40,424 bases of DNA from DAOMFM01 sp035429825 (GCA_044224215.1 JBGAKX010000027.1:1-40424), one strand, 5' to 3'. Counted from the stretch's first letter, positions 16,609 through 26,105 are shown. The notes: generated from the letters alone by a model not told the origin. Numbers and translations: made by a program.

Positions 16609-17865
16609 ATGCCGGGCTTCTCGTTCATCCACGCAGCCGATCTCCATCTCGACAGCCCGTTCTGCGGTGTGACGGCCGAGTCGGAGGCAATCGCGACCGC
16701 GATCCGCCGCTCCACGTTCGACGCGTTCGACAACCTGATCGCCGCGGCGATCGCACGGCGGGTCGATTTCGTGGTCATCGCCGGAGACGTCTATGACGGC
16801 AGCGACCGCAGCCTGCGCGCACAGCTGAGGTTCCGCGACGGGCTCGCGCGGCTTGCGCGCGCGGGAATTCGGAGCTTCGTCGTGCACGGCAACCACGACG
16901 CGCTCGACGGATGGAGCGCGACGATCGCGTGGCCCGACGGCGTGCGGATCTTTGGCGACACGGTCGAGACCGAGGTGGTCGAGATCGGCGGCGCGCCGGC
17001 AGCAACCGTGTCGGGTGTGAGCTTTGCGCACAAGGTCGAGAACCGGAATCTCGTGCGGATGTTCCCGCGACCTGCAGGCGGGCTGTTTCACGTCGGGCTC
17101 GTGCACGCGAACGTCGGCGCCAACACGGGTCATGCGCCCTACGCTCCCGCCGAGCTGGCGGATTTTCGCGAGAGCGGCTACGACTACTGGGCGCTCGGCC
17201 ACGTGCACGCGCGCGCCGTGCTCGCCGAGCACCCCCACGTCGTCTATCCCGGCAACCTGCAGGCGCGCCACGTGCGCGAGCCTGGCGCGCGCGGGTGCAT
17301 GCTCGTATGCGTCGACGACTCGGGCGGTGTCACGACCGAGTTTCTGCCGCTCGACGTGATCCGTTTTTCCATCGTGACGGTCGACGCGAGCGCGATCGAG
17401 ACGATCGATGCGCTCTCGGATCGCGTGCTTGGCGCGGTCGAGGAGGCGGCCGCGGCTGAGGATGGCCGCGCGCTCATCTGTCGCGTGTCCATCGGGGGCC
17501 GTACGGCACTGTCGCACGCGCTCGCGCACAAGGACGCGGACCGGGAGCTTCTCGAGCGGCTGCGTGAGCAGCTTGCCGACGTCGAGCCATTCGTGTGGGT
17601 CGAGGCGCTCGACGTCGCGGTCCGGCCCGAGATCGATCTCGACGAGCGGCGCCAGGGCGAAGACCTGCTGGCGGAAGTGCTGACGATCGCGGCCGAAGTT
17701 CGCGCGGGGCCGGACGGACTCGCGCGCGTCCGCGACGCGCTTGCCGAGCTGTACCGCAATCCGCGCGCGGCCCGGGCGCTCGACGAGCTGACCGACGAGG
17801 AGGTCGCTGCGCTCGTCGCCGAGGCCGAGATGCTGTGCGTCGACCGGCTGGAGGGCGCGTCGTGA
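16609..17865 (+). CDS. YhaO/SbcD-like DNA repair metallophosphoesterase
   Basis: This 418-aa calcineurin-like phosphoesterase is of the SbcD/Mre11 type, closest in layout to Bacillus YhaO. Metal-binding motifs appear in order: Asp11-Leu-His13 (AADLHLD), Asp60 (IAGDVYD), Asn95-His96-Asp97 (HGNHD), the histidine of LVHANVG, and GHVHAR. The catalytic domain ends near residue 260, and the remaining 150 residues form the capping and ATPase-interacting part. It should be a Mn-dependent DNA exonuclease/endonuclease working with the ATPase encoded next. The stop overlaps the GTG of that gene by 4 bp (GTGA), so the two are translationally coupled. Confidence 0.93.
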   Translation: MPGFSFIHAADLHLDSPFCGVTAESEAIATAIRRSTFDAFDNLIAAAIARRVDFVVIAGDVYDGSDRSLRAQLRFRDGLARLARAGIRSFVVHGNHDALDGWSATIAWPDGVRIFGDTVETEVVEIGGAPAATVSGVSFAHKVENRNLVRMFPRPAGGLFHVGLVHANVGANTGHAPYAPAELADFRESGYDYWALGHVHARAVLAEHPHVVYPGNLQARHVREPGARGCMLVCVDDSGGVTTEFLPLDVIRFSIVTVDASAIETIDALSDRVLGAVEEAAAAEDGRALICRVSIGGRTALSHALAHKDADRELLERLREQLADVEPFVWVEALDVAVRPEIDLDERRQGEDLLAEVLTIAAEVRAGPDGLARVRDALAELYRNPRAARALDELTDEEVAALVAEAEMLCVDRLEGAS

Positions 17866-20800
17866 GGATCACCGGAATCTCGATCGACGGGTTCGGGTTG
17901 TTTCGAGACGCGCGGGTGGACGAGCTCGCTCCGGGCCTCACCATCGTCGCCGGCGAGAACGAAGCCGGAAAATCGACGCTCGTCGGGTTCGTGCGGGCGC
18001 TGCTGTTCGGGTTTCCGCGCAAGAACACGACCGAGCGCCAGTATCCGCCGCTTGCGGGCGGGGACGAAGGCGGGCGGCTCGTGCTTGCGACCGATGCCGG
18101 CGAGCGCTGGATGGTCGAGCGCTATAGGGGGAAGGGAGTCCGGTTGACGGGGCCGGACGGCGAGGTCCGGTCGGTCGAGCCGGCGTCGCTCCTGTATCCG
18201 GGCGTCACGCGAGAGCTGTTCGCGAACATCTACGCATTCGGGCTCGACGAACTGCAGGAGGTCACGTCGCTTCAGGGCGACACCCAGACGGCGATCTTTG
18301 GTGCGGCCTCGGGCGCCGCGGTTACGTCGCTTCCGAAGATGTACAAGGCGATCGAGACGGCCGGACAGGCGCTGTTCAAGGCTGGCGGCGCAAAGCCGGA
18401 GATCAACCAGCTGCTCGCAGAGATCGAAGGCGTTCGAAAGCGTGTCGCGGACGCGCGCAAGGAGGTCGGTGAATACGAGCAGTGCGTCGCCTTGCGGGCC
18501 GAGTTGGACGGTCAGCTCATCGAGACGCAGGCGAGGCTGCGCGACGTGGGCCGGACCCGTCAGCAGGTCGACGCGCGGGCGCGGATGTGGACGGATTGGG
18601 TGGCGCTCGTCGAGTCCGAGCAGCGCCTCTCGGCCGCGGTTCCGGTCGTCGAGACGTTTCCCGAGGACGGGCTGGCGCGCCTTGCAACGTTCGAGGCGCA
18701 ACTCGGCGATCGGCGCGTGGCGCTCGAGCGGGCGCGGAGCGAATACGCGCGCGCTCGGGACGAGCAGGAGGCGCTTGTCGTGGACGCGGCGCTGCTTGCT
18801 GCTGCGCCGCGGATCGCCGAGGTGTCGGAGCGGCGTTCGAGCTATGTCGCGGCGCTCGAGTCGCGCGCCCGCGACGCGGTGGCGCTCGAGGCGGCCGAGG
18901 CGGCGCTCGCGGCTGCGCTCCGCGGGCTGGGGCCCGATTGGACGGTCGAGAGGGTGCGAAACGTGGACCGCTCGCTGTTCACGCGCGATGGAATCGCGCG
19001 GTTCGAGACGCTGATCGTGGACGCGGCAAACGATCTGACGCGGGCCAGGGACCAGGAGGAAGACCGGAAGCGGGACGCCGAACGCGCTGCGGGCGAGCTC
19101 AACCAGGCCGTGGCCCGCGCTGCGGCAGCCGCTGCCTCAGACGGTGACGATGCGCGGGACCGCGTGCGCGAACTTCGCGCGGCGATGCGGGGCCGCGACG
19201 ACGTCAGGTCCCGGCGCGAGATCGCAGAACAACAACTTACGTCCGATAACGTTTCTACAAATCCAAGACCCGTAGTCCCCCTGACGTTGGTCGTCATCGG
19301 AGCGGCAGTCGGCGTAACGCTCTTTGCCACGGGACGTCCGCTCGACGGTCTGATCGCGGTTGTCGCCGGTGTCGCCATTGCGATCGCGGTATGGATTTCC
19401 GGACGGTCCCGGTCCTCACCGACCGCGTCGCTGCGTGCGACCGTCGACGAGCTCGCCGCCTCCGAAGCGGCCGCCGCACGCAACGTCGCACGGCTGTGGG
19501 CCGCGGCGGGACTCGCGGGTGAACCGTCAGCGGATGCTCTGGAAGCGCATCTGCGCGAACTCGACCAGCGCGACTGGGCGAGAGGCGAAGCCGAGCGCGA
19601 TGTCGAGAAGCTCCGTGAACGTATGGCCGTGGCCGACGAAGAGCTGCTGCGGGCGGGAATCGCGCGTGACGCCGCCGCGCAGGTGGCGGCCGAAGCGGGC
19701 GCGGCCTGGTCCGCGTGGCTCGAGGCTCATGGGTTGCCGGAGAGTCTTCAGCCACTGACCGCACGCGATGCGATCGCGGCATTTGACGAATGCGAGGCGC
19801 GCGCGGACGAGCGCGACCGGCTGCGATCGGCGATCGAGGCAAGCGATCGTGTCATCGGCGAGTTTGAAACGCTGGCCGGCGAGGTATTCGACGGGATTGG
19901 AAGGGCACGCCCCGACGCGGGACAGTATGCCGGCGCCGTGCTGACGCTTGCCGCCGACGCGGCAAACGCCGTGCAGACAAACGCGCTCCGCGAGCGGTCG
20001 GACGCGCGTGTGGCCGCAGCGGCTGCGGAGGCGGAGCTTGCGGCGAAGGCGCATCAGGCGACCGAGTCCGAGATTCGGAAGTTGCTCGACGCTGGCGCTG
20101 CATCGGACGCCGAGGAATTCCGTCTGCGGGGCCGCCTGTATGCGGAGCGAAACGAGCTCACGGATCAGATGGCGACGCGAATCGCGAGCCTCGCGCTGGT
20201 GACGGGCACCGCCGACCGCGCCGAGCTCGGCGAGGTGTTCTCGGGCGTGTCGCCCGAGACGCTCGACGACGAGCAGGAGCGGCTCGCGCGCGCCGAAGAC
20301 GAACTGCAGGTAGAGTGCGACCGGCTGCTCAGGGAGCGCGCGGATGTCGACAGCACGCTCGCTCGTCTTGCGTCGGCCGACACGGTCGCGAGCCTGCGCG
20401 CCGACGAGGAGCGGCTTCGCGAACGCATCCGGCAGTCGGCCCTCGTCTGGTCGCGCCACGCGGTCGCGAGGTTTCTGCTCGACGAGGCCAAACGGAGGTT
20501 CGAGGCCGAGCGCCAGCCGGGCGTTCTGCGCGAAGCTGCGCGTTTCTTTCGCACGATCACCGGCGGGCGGTACGTAAACATCCTGGCGCCGCTCGACGGG
20601 GGAGCGATCGAGGTGGTGGATTCCGATGGAACGCGAAAGGCCGCGGACGACCTGAGCCGGGGGTCGGTCGAACAGCTGTATCTCGCCATCAGGTTCGGGT
20701 ATGTCGCGACGTCGCGCGAGGGTGGCGAGCGGTTGCCGGTGGTGATGGACGACATCCTCGTCAACTCTGACACCGCGCGCCGGCGGGCGGCCGTCGAGAC

Positions 20801-20927
20801 GATCCTCGAAATCGCCGAACACCAGCAGGTGCTCTACTTTACGTGCCACGATCAGACGGTCGAGGCATTCCGCGCGGCGCGCCCAGATGTTCCGGTGATC
20901 ACCCTTTCGGACGGTCGGATCGTCTAG
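17862..20927 (+). CDS. YhaN-like SMC/Rad50-type ATPase with central membrane hairpin
   Basis: This 1021-aa AAA-type ATPase is of the SbcC/Rad50-related YhaN family and is the partner of the upstream nuclease. Walker A is GENEAGKST at residues 31-39. The ABC-like signature is DLSRGSVEQLYLAIR, followed by Walker B (LPVVMDDILVNSD) and the TCHD His-loop near the C-terminus. Between them lie two long coiled coils with AADY-like family sequence (LFANIYAFGLDELQEVTSLQGD). At about 471-520, mid-way, two hydrophobic helices (LTLVVIGAAVGVTLFAT and LIAVVAGVAIAIAVWI) occupy the place where Rad50 has its zinc hook, and there is no CxxC. The GTG at 17862 follows the GTGA overlap. The stop shares a CTAG with the convergent protease gene. 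Confidence 0.92.
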   Translation: MRITGISIDGFGLFRDARVDELAPGLTIVAGENEAGKSTLVGFVRALLFGFPRKNTTERQYPPLAGGDEGGRLVLATDAGERWMVERYRGKGVRLTGPDGEVRSVEPASLLYPGVTRELFANIYAFGLDELQEVTSLQGDTQTAIFGAASGAAVTSLPKMYKAIETAGQALFKAGGAKPEINQLLAEIEGVRKRVADARKEVGEYEQCVALRAELDGQLIETQARLRDVGRTRQQVDARARMWTDWVALVESEQRLSAAVPVVETFPEDGLARLATFEAQLGDRRVALERARSEYARARDEQEALVVDAALLAAAPRIAEVSERRSSYVAALESRARDAVALEAAEAALAAALRGLGPDWTVERVRNVDRSLFTRDGIARFETLIVDAANDLTRARDQEEDRKRDAERAAGELNQAVARAAAAAASDGDDARDRVRELRAAMRGRDDVRSRREIAEQQLTSDNVSTNPRPVVPLTLVVIGAAVGVTLFATGRPLDGLIAVVAGVAIAIAVWISGRSRSSPTASLRATVDELAASEAAAARNVARLWAAAGLAGEPSADALEAHLRELDQRDWARGEAERDVEKLRERMAVADEELLRAGIARDAAAQVAAEAGAAWSAWLEAHGLPESLQPLTARDAIAAFDECEARADERDRLRSAIEASDRVIGEFETLAGEVFDGIGRARPDAGQYAGAVLTLAADAANAVQTNALRERSDARVAAAAAEAELAAKAHQATESEIRKLLDAGAASDAEEFRLRGRLYAERNELTDQMATRIASLALVTGTADRAELGEVFSGVSPETLDDEQERLARAEDELQVECDRLLRERADVDSTLARLASADTVASLRADEERLRERIRQSALVWSRHAVARFLLDEAKRRFEAERQPGVLREAARFFRTITGGRYVNILAPLDGGAIEVVDSDGTRKAADDLSRGSVEQLYLAIRFGYVATSREGGERLPVVMDDILVNSDTARRRAAVETILEIAEHQQVLYFTCHDQTVEAFRAARPDVPVITLSDGRIV

Positions 20928-23245
20928 GGCTCGTTCAACAGCCGAATCGCCGCGTCGAGCACTTCGTCGCGACCGGCACGGATTCCGGCGATCGTCGGCC
21001 GGATCTCGACGTCGGGGATCAGGCCGACTCGCTGCAGTCTTCGTCCATCGGGGTGACGCACCTCCTGGCCGGTGAAGCCGACGGCAATGCCGCCGGGCAC
21101 CGTGATGGTCGTGATCTCGCCGTCGGCCCCGGCGGTGCGGCTCCCGACGAACGTCGTTCCGTTCGCCGCCTTCAGATAGAGGCCCGTGTGCTCGGCCTGG
21201 CTCATCGTGCGCTCGTCGATCAGCATGATCGTCCGGCCGCGATAACGCCCGGTTGCGCCCGCTGCGGGTTCGATCGTCTGAACGGTGGTATCGAATGCCG
21301 GCGCGGGGTCACCGTGCCCGACGAGCGGCGTGTCGATGAGGGCGACGACCCGCGCTTCAGCCGCCAATCGCGGAGCGATGACGAAGTAGGTGCTGTTCGG
21401 GTACCCGCGCATGTCAAAGATGATCGCTTGCGTGTCCTTCAGCTGCTCGAACATCGAATCGACCATGTCGAACGGCAGGCGGTCGAGATCGACGTACCCG
21501 ACATTCGACGGCAGGATTCGGACGATCTCTCCCTGCCGCTCGCGGTGGTAGAGCGTCGTGTAGTCTTCGTGGCGCCGCTCGAGGACCGCCTGCTTCTCGC
21601 GTCCGCTGCCGTCCCGCAGTGTCAGCGTCACGGTCGACCCGACCCTGCCGTTCATGAACACGAGCGACGCCTTGTCGGCGTTGCTCTGCGGCGTCGACGC
21701 CGAGATGAGACGCGCGGATTCGTCCAGCCGCGTGGCGGCGTCGATCCCGTCGACGCGAAGGACCACGTCGCCGATTTCAACGCCTGCGCGACGCGCAGCA
21801 TCCGCGTCATAGATCGCGGTGACAACAGGCGTGTTTTCGATCATTCGCACGCGAATGGGCGGGTATCCGTCGCCGACGATCTCTTCGTCGAACACGCGTC
21901 CGCTCGTGTACGCGTGCGAGTCCTGTATCCGCGAGGCGAGCGACGCGACGGCAAGTCCGTACTCCCTTGCGTCGCGGGCCGTCTCAAGGCGGGGAATCGC
22001 ATCGACGATCGCGTCCGCCCACGGACGGTCGAGCAGCTGTTTGTAGGGGTAGAAGTACTCGATCGCGTTCCATATCCGGAATGCCGCAAGCAGCCGGTAT
22101 TCGAGCGCCGGGAAACGCATCTCGGCGTAGGCGCGTTCCCGGGTCGAGGTCGCGCTTGCGGGAAGCCGTGTCCGGCGCGCGTGCGACGGATGAAACTCGC
22201 GAGCGAGCGCGAGCGCACGTTCTAGGGCCGCGTCGGTCGTGACAGACGCTGCCGGCGCAGCGACGGCGTCGGGCAGAAGGTCGCCGCTCATTCCGTCGGG
22301 AAACACGGCCTCACTGTGCCGCACGTGCGCCACCAGACCGTCCGCGAGCTCCACGGTCGCGACATCCGCGACGGAACTCTCGCGCACGTCGCCCTCAAAG
22401 ACGATCAGGCCGCGACCCGCAGCCTGCATCGGGATCGTTCCGGCGAGAACGCCGGCGTGCTGGTTGAGGATGGTCACGCTCGGGATCGCGCGCGCATTCG
22501 TCGCAGGGCGCAGTGTCGTACCGTCGCGCGTAAAGAGCCCCGTCCGGTACTGGCCCGAATCGAACGGCCCGGGGCTCGAGTAGCCGTAGTACACCCTCCG
22601 GCGTGTTGCGGCCGTCGCAAGCGGCTCGTCGATCATGAGGCGTTCGAGCGGAGCAAGGGTACTCGTGAGCATGAGCCGGCCGTACGGATCGACCGGACTC
22701 GATGACCGCAGGTCGAACACCACTGCGCGAGCAGTCGCCATCATGGCCGGGGTCTCGGTGAGCTTCTGCTGCACCTCGGGGGTCGAGAGCTCGTAGTAGT
22801 TGCCAGCGGTGACGACGAGGACGTTGTCGTCGGCCCACCGGACACCGAATGCGCGGTCGGCCGTGTGTGCAGGCTCAGCCGCCGCGGGCGGAACCACACG
22901 CGTCACGGGATCCTCGAGCACGTCGAGCATGGTCTGCACGGCAGCCGCGTACTCTGCGGCATTGCGCGCATCGCGCACTCGAGGGATCGCCGCGACGAGC
23001 GCCGCGTCCCAGTCGATGTCCGGACGGTCGGCGAGCGCGGGGTGAAAGTACTTTGCGTTGCCCCAGACGCGGCAGAGCCCGGCGAGACGCGCGATCCGCT
23101 TCGCCGATTCATCCTGCCGAGCGCGTCGCGGTTGGCTCGGCGCACCGGCAACGCCGGCGGGAATCGCTGCGAGGACGAGCGCAGCCGTGAGCATCGTCGC
23201 CCAGTTCACACTCGAAGACCGCGCGTTACGGGTCCGACATCGCAT
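20924..23245 (-). CDS. Secreted S41-family protease with tandem, partly degenerate modules
   Basis: This 773-aa exported protein has a signal segment at about 16-35 (ATMLTAALVLAAIPAGVAGA). The second half (about 385-773) is a complete S41 (C-terminal-processing/tricorn-like) protease. It has the helical cap (FRIWNAIEYFYPYKQLLDRPW), a PDZ domain at about 465-510, AIIFDMRGYPN, the nucleophile Ser682 in DERTMSQAEH, GSRTAGADG and VPGG. The first half (about 57-360) repeats the same layout: CRVWGNAKYFHP cap, VVFDLRSSSPVDPYG, VTILNQHAGVLAGTIPMQAAG. It lacks PDZ, and Val stands in the nucleophile position. The ATG at 23245 is preceded by GGAGG at a good distance, which favours it over an upstream GTG at 23317. 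The 3' end overlaps the ATPase gene by 4 bp. Confidence 0.9.
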   Translation of the reverse strand: MRCRTRNARSSSVNWATMLTAALVLAAIPAGVAGAPSQPRRARQDESAKRIARLAGLCRVWGNAKYFHPALADRPDIDWDAALVAAIPRVRDARNAAEYAAAVQTMLDVLEDPVTRVVPPAAAEPAHTADRAFGVRWADDNVLVVTAGNYYELSTPEVQQKLTETPAMMATARAVVFDLRSSSPVDPYGRLMLTSTLAPLERLMIDEPLATAATRRRVYYGYSSPGPFDSGQYRTGLFTRDGTTLRPATNARAIPSVTILNQHAGVLAGTIPMQAAGRGLIVFEGDVRESSVADVATVELADGLVAHVRHSEAVFPDGMSGDLLPDAVAAPAASVTTDAALERALALAREFHPSHARRTRLPASATSTRERAYAEMRFPALEYRLLAAFRIWNAIEYFYPYKQLLDRPWADAIVDAIPRLETARDAREYGLAVASLASRIQDSHAYTSGRVFDEEIVGDGYPPIRVRMIENTPVVTAIYDADAARRAGVEIGDVVLRVDGIDAATRLDESARLISASTPQSNADKASLVFMNGRVGSTVTLTLRDGSGREKQAVLERRHEDYTTLYHRERQGEIVRILPSNVGYVDLDRLPFDMVDSMFEQLKDTQAIIFDMRGYPNSTYFVIAPRLAAEARVVALIDTPLVGHGDPAPAFDTTVQTIEPAAGATGRYRGRTIMLIDERTMSQAEHTGLYLKAANGTTFVGSRTAGADGEITTITVPGGIAVGFTGQEVRHPDGRRLQRVGLIPDVEIRPTIAGIRAGRDEVLDAAIRLLNEP

Positions 23246-23315
23246 CAACGGAATGCCTCCACACCGATGTATCCCATGCGAAACTCGCAGAAAGCCGCGA
23301 TCTTGCCGCCGCTTC

Positions 23316-23500
23316 ACCGCAGAGCCGATCGCGTGAGCGATAGGTGAAGTTCCACGGCGCGCACATCATACGGTTCGCCCGATCCCTGACGGGATCGGCT
23401 CTGCGTCAACGTGTACCGCAGAGCCGATCGCGTGAGCGATCGGGGGAAGCCGAGGTTGCACGCGCCGTGGAGTCACCCCGATCCCTGACGGGATCGGCTC
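23316..23500. repeat. Composite palindromic REP-like repeat cluster
   Basis: A 26-bp direct repeat occurs at 23316-23341 and 23415-23440; its core CCGATCGC-GTGA-GCGATCGG is complete in the second copy. A second 24-bp unit occurs at 23378-23401 and 23477-23500 with the hairpin CCGATCCC-TGAC-GGGATCGG. The two kinds alternate A-B-A-B, and A and B share inverted GAGCCGATC/GATCGGCTC ends. CCACGGCGCG (23352 on) and CGCGCCGTGG (23461 on) add an outer inverted pair. The cluster fills most of the 299-bp space between the cytochrome and protease genes. Confidence 0.88.
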
Positions 23501-23543
23501 AGCCTTGATGCATGACGTTTTATTATCGGACGCATGTCCGGCG

Positions 23544-25079
23544 TCACAGCGTCCGCAGGAATGCGATCAACGCCTTTTTGTCGACTCCCGAGAGGTTCAG
23601 CCCGAACGCGTGGCCCTTCACCGCGCGCGTCGTGACGCCCTGTCCTCGAAAACCCGTCGGAACATAGTCGTCTCGCATGCGGCGAGGATCGAACCAGTCC
23701 TCGAGCGTGGCGACCGAGCCGTTGTGCTCGAACGGGCCGCGATACCACACGCCCTTGAGCGAGGGAACCTTGTAGTAGCCCGTTCCGCGGCGTGTGGTGA
23801 GCGCCAGCCCCGGGTCCGTGCCGACCGAGATCTCGAGCAGGTCGTACTTTGCACGGTGAGCTTCGGGAACCGTAAAACCTCGAGCCAGGGTCAGCTTGTT
23901 GTTCGTGTACAGAGGCGGCGTGTGGCATGCGACGCAGCCCTGCTCGGCAAAGACGCGCTCGCCGCGGCGTGCCAGCGCATTGCGCGGATTCGGATTCGGC
24001 GGCGGTTCGAGCGAGTACACGTAGAGCGCGAGCGCAAACAGCTGTTCGTCGCTGTATCGAACCAGTGCGACGAGGTCAGGGAACGGCCCCAGGACCTCGA
24101 GCGGCTGGAATGTTCCGTATCGAGCGAGATCGTCGCCACCCTGATTGAGCGCGGCGTAGCGCATCAGGTCGACGATCGAACGATGCTGCTGCAGTCCCGT
24201 GCGGTCGAGGTACCGGCGATCCTTGACCCCGATAAGGTCGGGGACCTGGACCGGCTGGTAGGGGCTCGTGCGGTGGCGGGCGATGACCCCGGGCGGGATC
24301 GACTCGTGGAGCAAGGCAATCCGTTCGACCGACATCGTGTCGAGCTCGCCCAACGGATCGGGCTTCACCCACGGCGCGCCGTAGAGCATCCGTTCGAGCG
24401 CCCGCGCCGCATCGACTTCGCCGGCGTGTGCCCGGTAGTCGTAGGCGAACGCACGGTCGAACGGAAAATTGCCCTGTGCGCCCCGGATGACCGAGCCATC
24501 CGGCATGACACGGGTGTGACACATGGCGCACGACAGGACGCCAAGCTCGACCTTGCCACGTTCCTTCACCACGTAACGATAGAACGGAAGTACGCCGTCT
24601 CGCGTCACAGGCGACCTGGTGGCCCGGTACCACGCCGGATCGCGAACATAGAGCCGTGTCGTGGGACCAAAGGCGAACAGGTCACCCGTTGCCAGCGGCT
24701 CGTTGAAGACGACTTCCCCAGCCTTGATCCAGTCCGCTTCGGTCCTGAGTTTCGAGGCTTCGAAAATGATCTCCGGTTCCGCGCGCTCGAGTTGTTTCAG
24801 GTAGCCGGGCGGCTCCTTCCCCGGTGCATAGACGGGGTAGCTCCTGTAGATGGTGCGAGCCGGAATGCCATAGTAGGTCGCCGACGTCACGTGAACCGGC
24901 GACGCGCCCGGGTCGGCCAGTGGCACTTCGAGCGTGGACATCGCCGCGTCGTCCCACATCATTGGCACCGACATTCGGCTGGCCGGTTCCTGCCGCTGGG
25001 TGCCGCCGCTCGCAAGCGACGCCAGTCCAAAGAGACCGGCGAGCGCAATGACTCGTGCTTTGGTGGTCCTGCAGCCCAC
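23544..25079 (-). CDS. Di-heme cytochrome c peroxidase/MauG-like protein
   Basis: This 511-aa exported cytochrome has a signal peptide after the GTG at 25079 (VIALAGLFGLASLASG). Two heme-c motifs are present, CAMCH starting at residue 184 and CVACH starting at residue 382. This fits the two-domain layout of bacterial cytochrome c peroxidases and MauG. The distal part has the family segment KVPSLKGVWYRGPFEHNGSVATLEDWFDP and ends GVDKKALIAFLRTL. About 180 residues precede the first heme, more than in classical peroxidases, so the N-terminal region may be an added domain. It probably reduces peroxide or oxidises a partner in the periplasm. GGGAG lies about 8 bp upstream of the GTG. The frame is open to 26189 but that part is antisense to the DeoR gene. 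Confidence 0.88.
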   Translation of the reverse strand: MGCRTTKARVIALAGLFGLASLASGGTQRQEPASRMSVPMMWDDAAMSTLEVPLADPGASPVHVTSATYYGIPARTIYRSYPVYAPGKEPPGYLKQLERAEPEIIFEASKLRTEADWIKAGEVVFNEPLATGDLFAFGPTTRLYVRDPAWYRATRSPVTRDGVLPFYRYVVKERGKVELGVLSCAMCHTRVMPDGSVIRGAQGNFPFDRAFAYDYRAHAGEVDAARALERMLYGAPWVKPDPLGELDTMSVERIALLHESIPPGVIARHRTSPYQPVQVPDLIGVKDRRYLDRTGLQQHRSIVDLMRYAALNQGGDDLARYGTFQPLEVLGPFPDLVALVRYSDEQLFALALYVYSLEPPPNPNPRNALARRGERVFAEQGCVACHTPPLYTNNKLTLARGFTVPEAHRAKYDLLEISVGTDPGLALTTRRGTGYYKVPSLKGVWYRGPFEHNGSVATLEDWFDPRRMRDDYVPTGFRGQGVTTRAVKGHAFGLNLSGVDKKALIAFLRTL

Positions 25080-25343
25080 GGCGGATCTCTCCCGATGGAT
25101 CGACGAACGACGCCGGAGTCGAACGCGAGAAGTCCCTGGCCCGTTTTCGCCGATTATCAGCGTGGACGCGCGGCCCTGCAAGCTCCTCGCTGTCGAAGGG
25201 CGCGTGCGTGAGATGCGCAACTGCGGGGATTGGAGAAGCAGTTCGGGACGTCGAGTGCGCGGTTCTTGGCACGTGCGACGGCCGATGGTAACGTCGTCGC
25301 CGTCTCGAATGGCCCGCGCGAAGGCCTGAATCCGACCACCCTC

Positions 25344-26105
25344 ATGCTGAACGAAGAACGTCGAGCCATCATCCTCCAGCTGCTCCAGGAGCAGGGAAGG
25401 GTGGAGGTGCGCGACCTGAGCCGGCGCTTCAGCACCACCGAAGCGACGGTGCGCAGCGACCTGAAGGCGCTGCAGGCGCTCGGCCTCGTGAAGCGCGCGC
25501 ACGGCGGCGCCATCCGGCTCGATGCGGTTGCCGTGGACCCGTCGCTGCGCGAGAAGGCAAAGCTCCACGCGGAGGAGAAACGCCGAATCGGCATCGCCGC
25601 GGCCGCGCTCGTCGAGGACGGCGACACGATCATCCTCGACTCGGGCACGACGACGCGCCAGATCGCGACCAACATCAAGAACCGGCGCGGCCTGACGGTG
25701 ATCACGAACGGCATCAACATCGCGTCCGAACTGATCGGTGTTCCGGGCATTCAGCTGATCCTGCTCGGCGGGACCGTGCGCGCGAGCTCGAATTCGGTCG
25801 TCGGCCAGTTCGCCGTAAGCATGCTGAGGCAGCTGTCGGCCGACCGGCTGTTTCTGGGCGCCGACGCGTGCGACCTCGGGTTTGGGCTGACGACGCCGAA
25901 CCTCGAGGAGGCGGCCGTCAACCAGGCCATGATCCAGATCGCAAGAGAGAAGATCGTGGTCGCCGACGCGAGCAAGTTCGGTCGCCGGAGCCTTGCCCGC
26001 ATCGTGTCGCTCTTCGACATGGACGCGATCATTACGGACGCGAGCCTGCCCGTTCCGGTGCAGGACGAGTTGACGGCCCGCGGCGTCCGCGTGGTGCTCG
26101 CGTAA
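25344..26105 (+). CDS. DeoR/GlpR-family transcriptional repressor, AgaR-like
   Basis: This 253-aa sugar-metabolism regulator has an N-terminal winged helix-turn-helix (RRAIILQLLQEQGRVEVRDLSRRFSTTEATVRSDLKAL, then GLVKRAHGGA). The DeoR C-terminal sensor domain follows at about 75-250 and includes DSGTTTRQIA, TNGINIA, LLGGTVR, FLGADACDLGFGLTTPN and VADASKFGRRS. Such sensors bind phosphorylated sugars. The ATG at 25344 matches where the family begins; a TTG at 25230 in the same frame is less likely. By family analogy it should control the amino-sugar/tagatose-type genes at 31-40 kb, now 5 kb away, and possibly the divergent cytochrome. I see no operator in the 264-bp gap upstream. Confidence 0.92.
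   Translation: MLNEERRAIILQLLQEQGRVEVRDLSRRFSTTEATVRSDLKALQALGLVKRAHGGAIRLDAVAVDPSLREKAKLHAEEKRRIGIAAAALVEDGDTIILDSGTTTRQIATNIKNRRGLTVITNGINIASELIGVPGIQLILLGGTVRASSNSVVGQFAVSMLRQLSADRLFLGADACDLGFGLTTPNLEEAAVNQAMIQIAREKIVVADASKFGRRSLARIVSLFDMDAIITDASLPVPVQDELTARGVRVVLA

Noticed and set aside
23316..23500. A CRISPR array.
   Set aside because: There are only two copies of each of two different units, each an internal hairpin, with no regular spacers and no cas genes.
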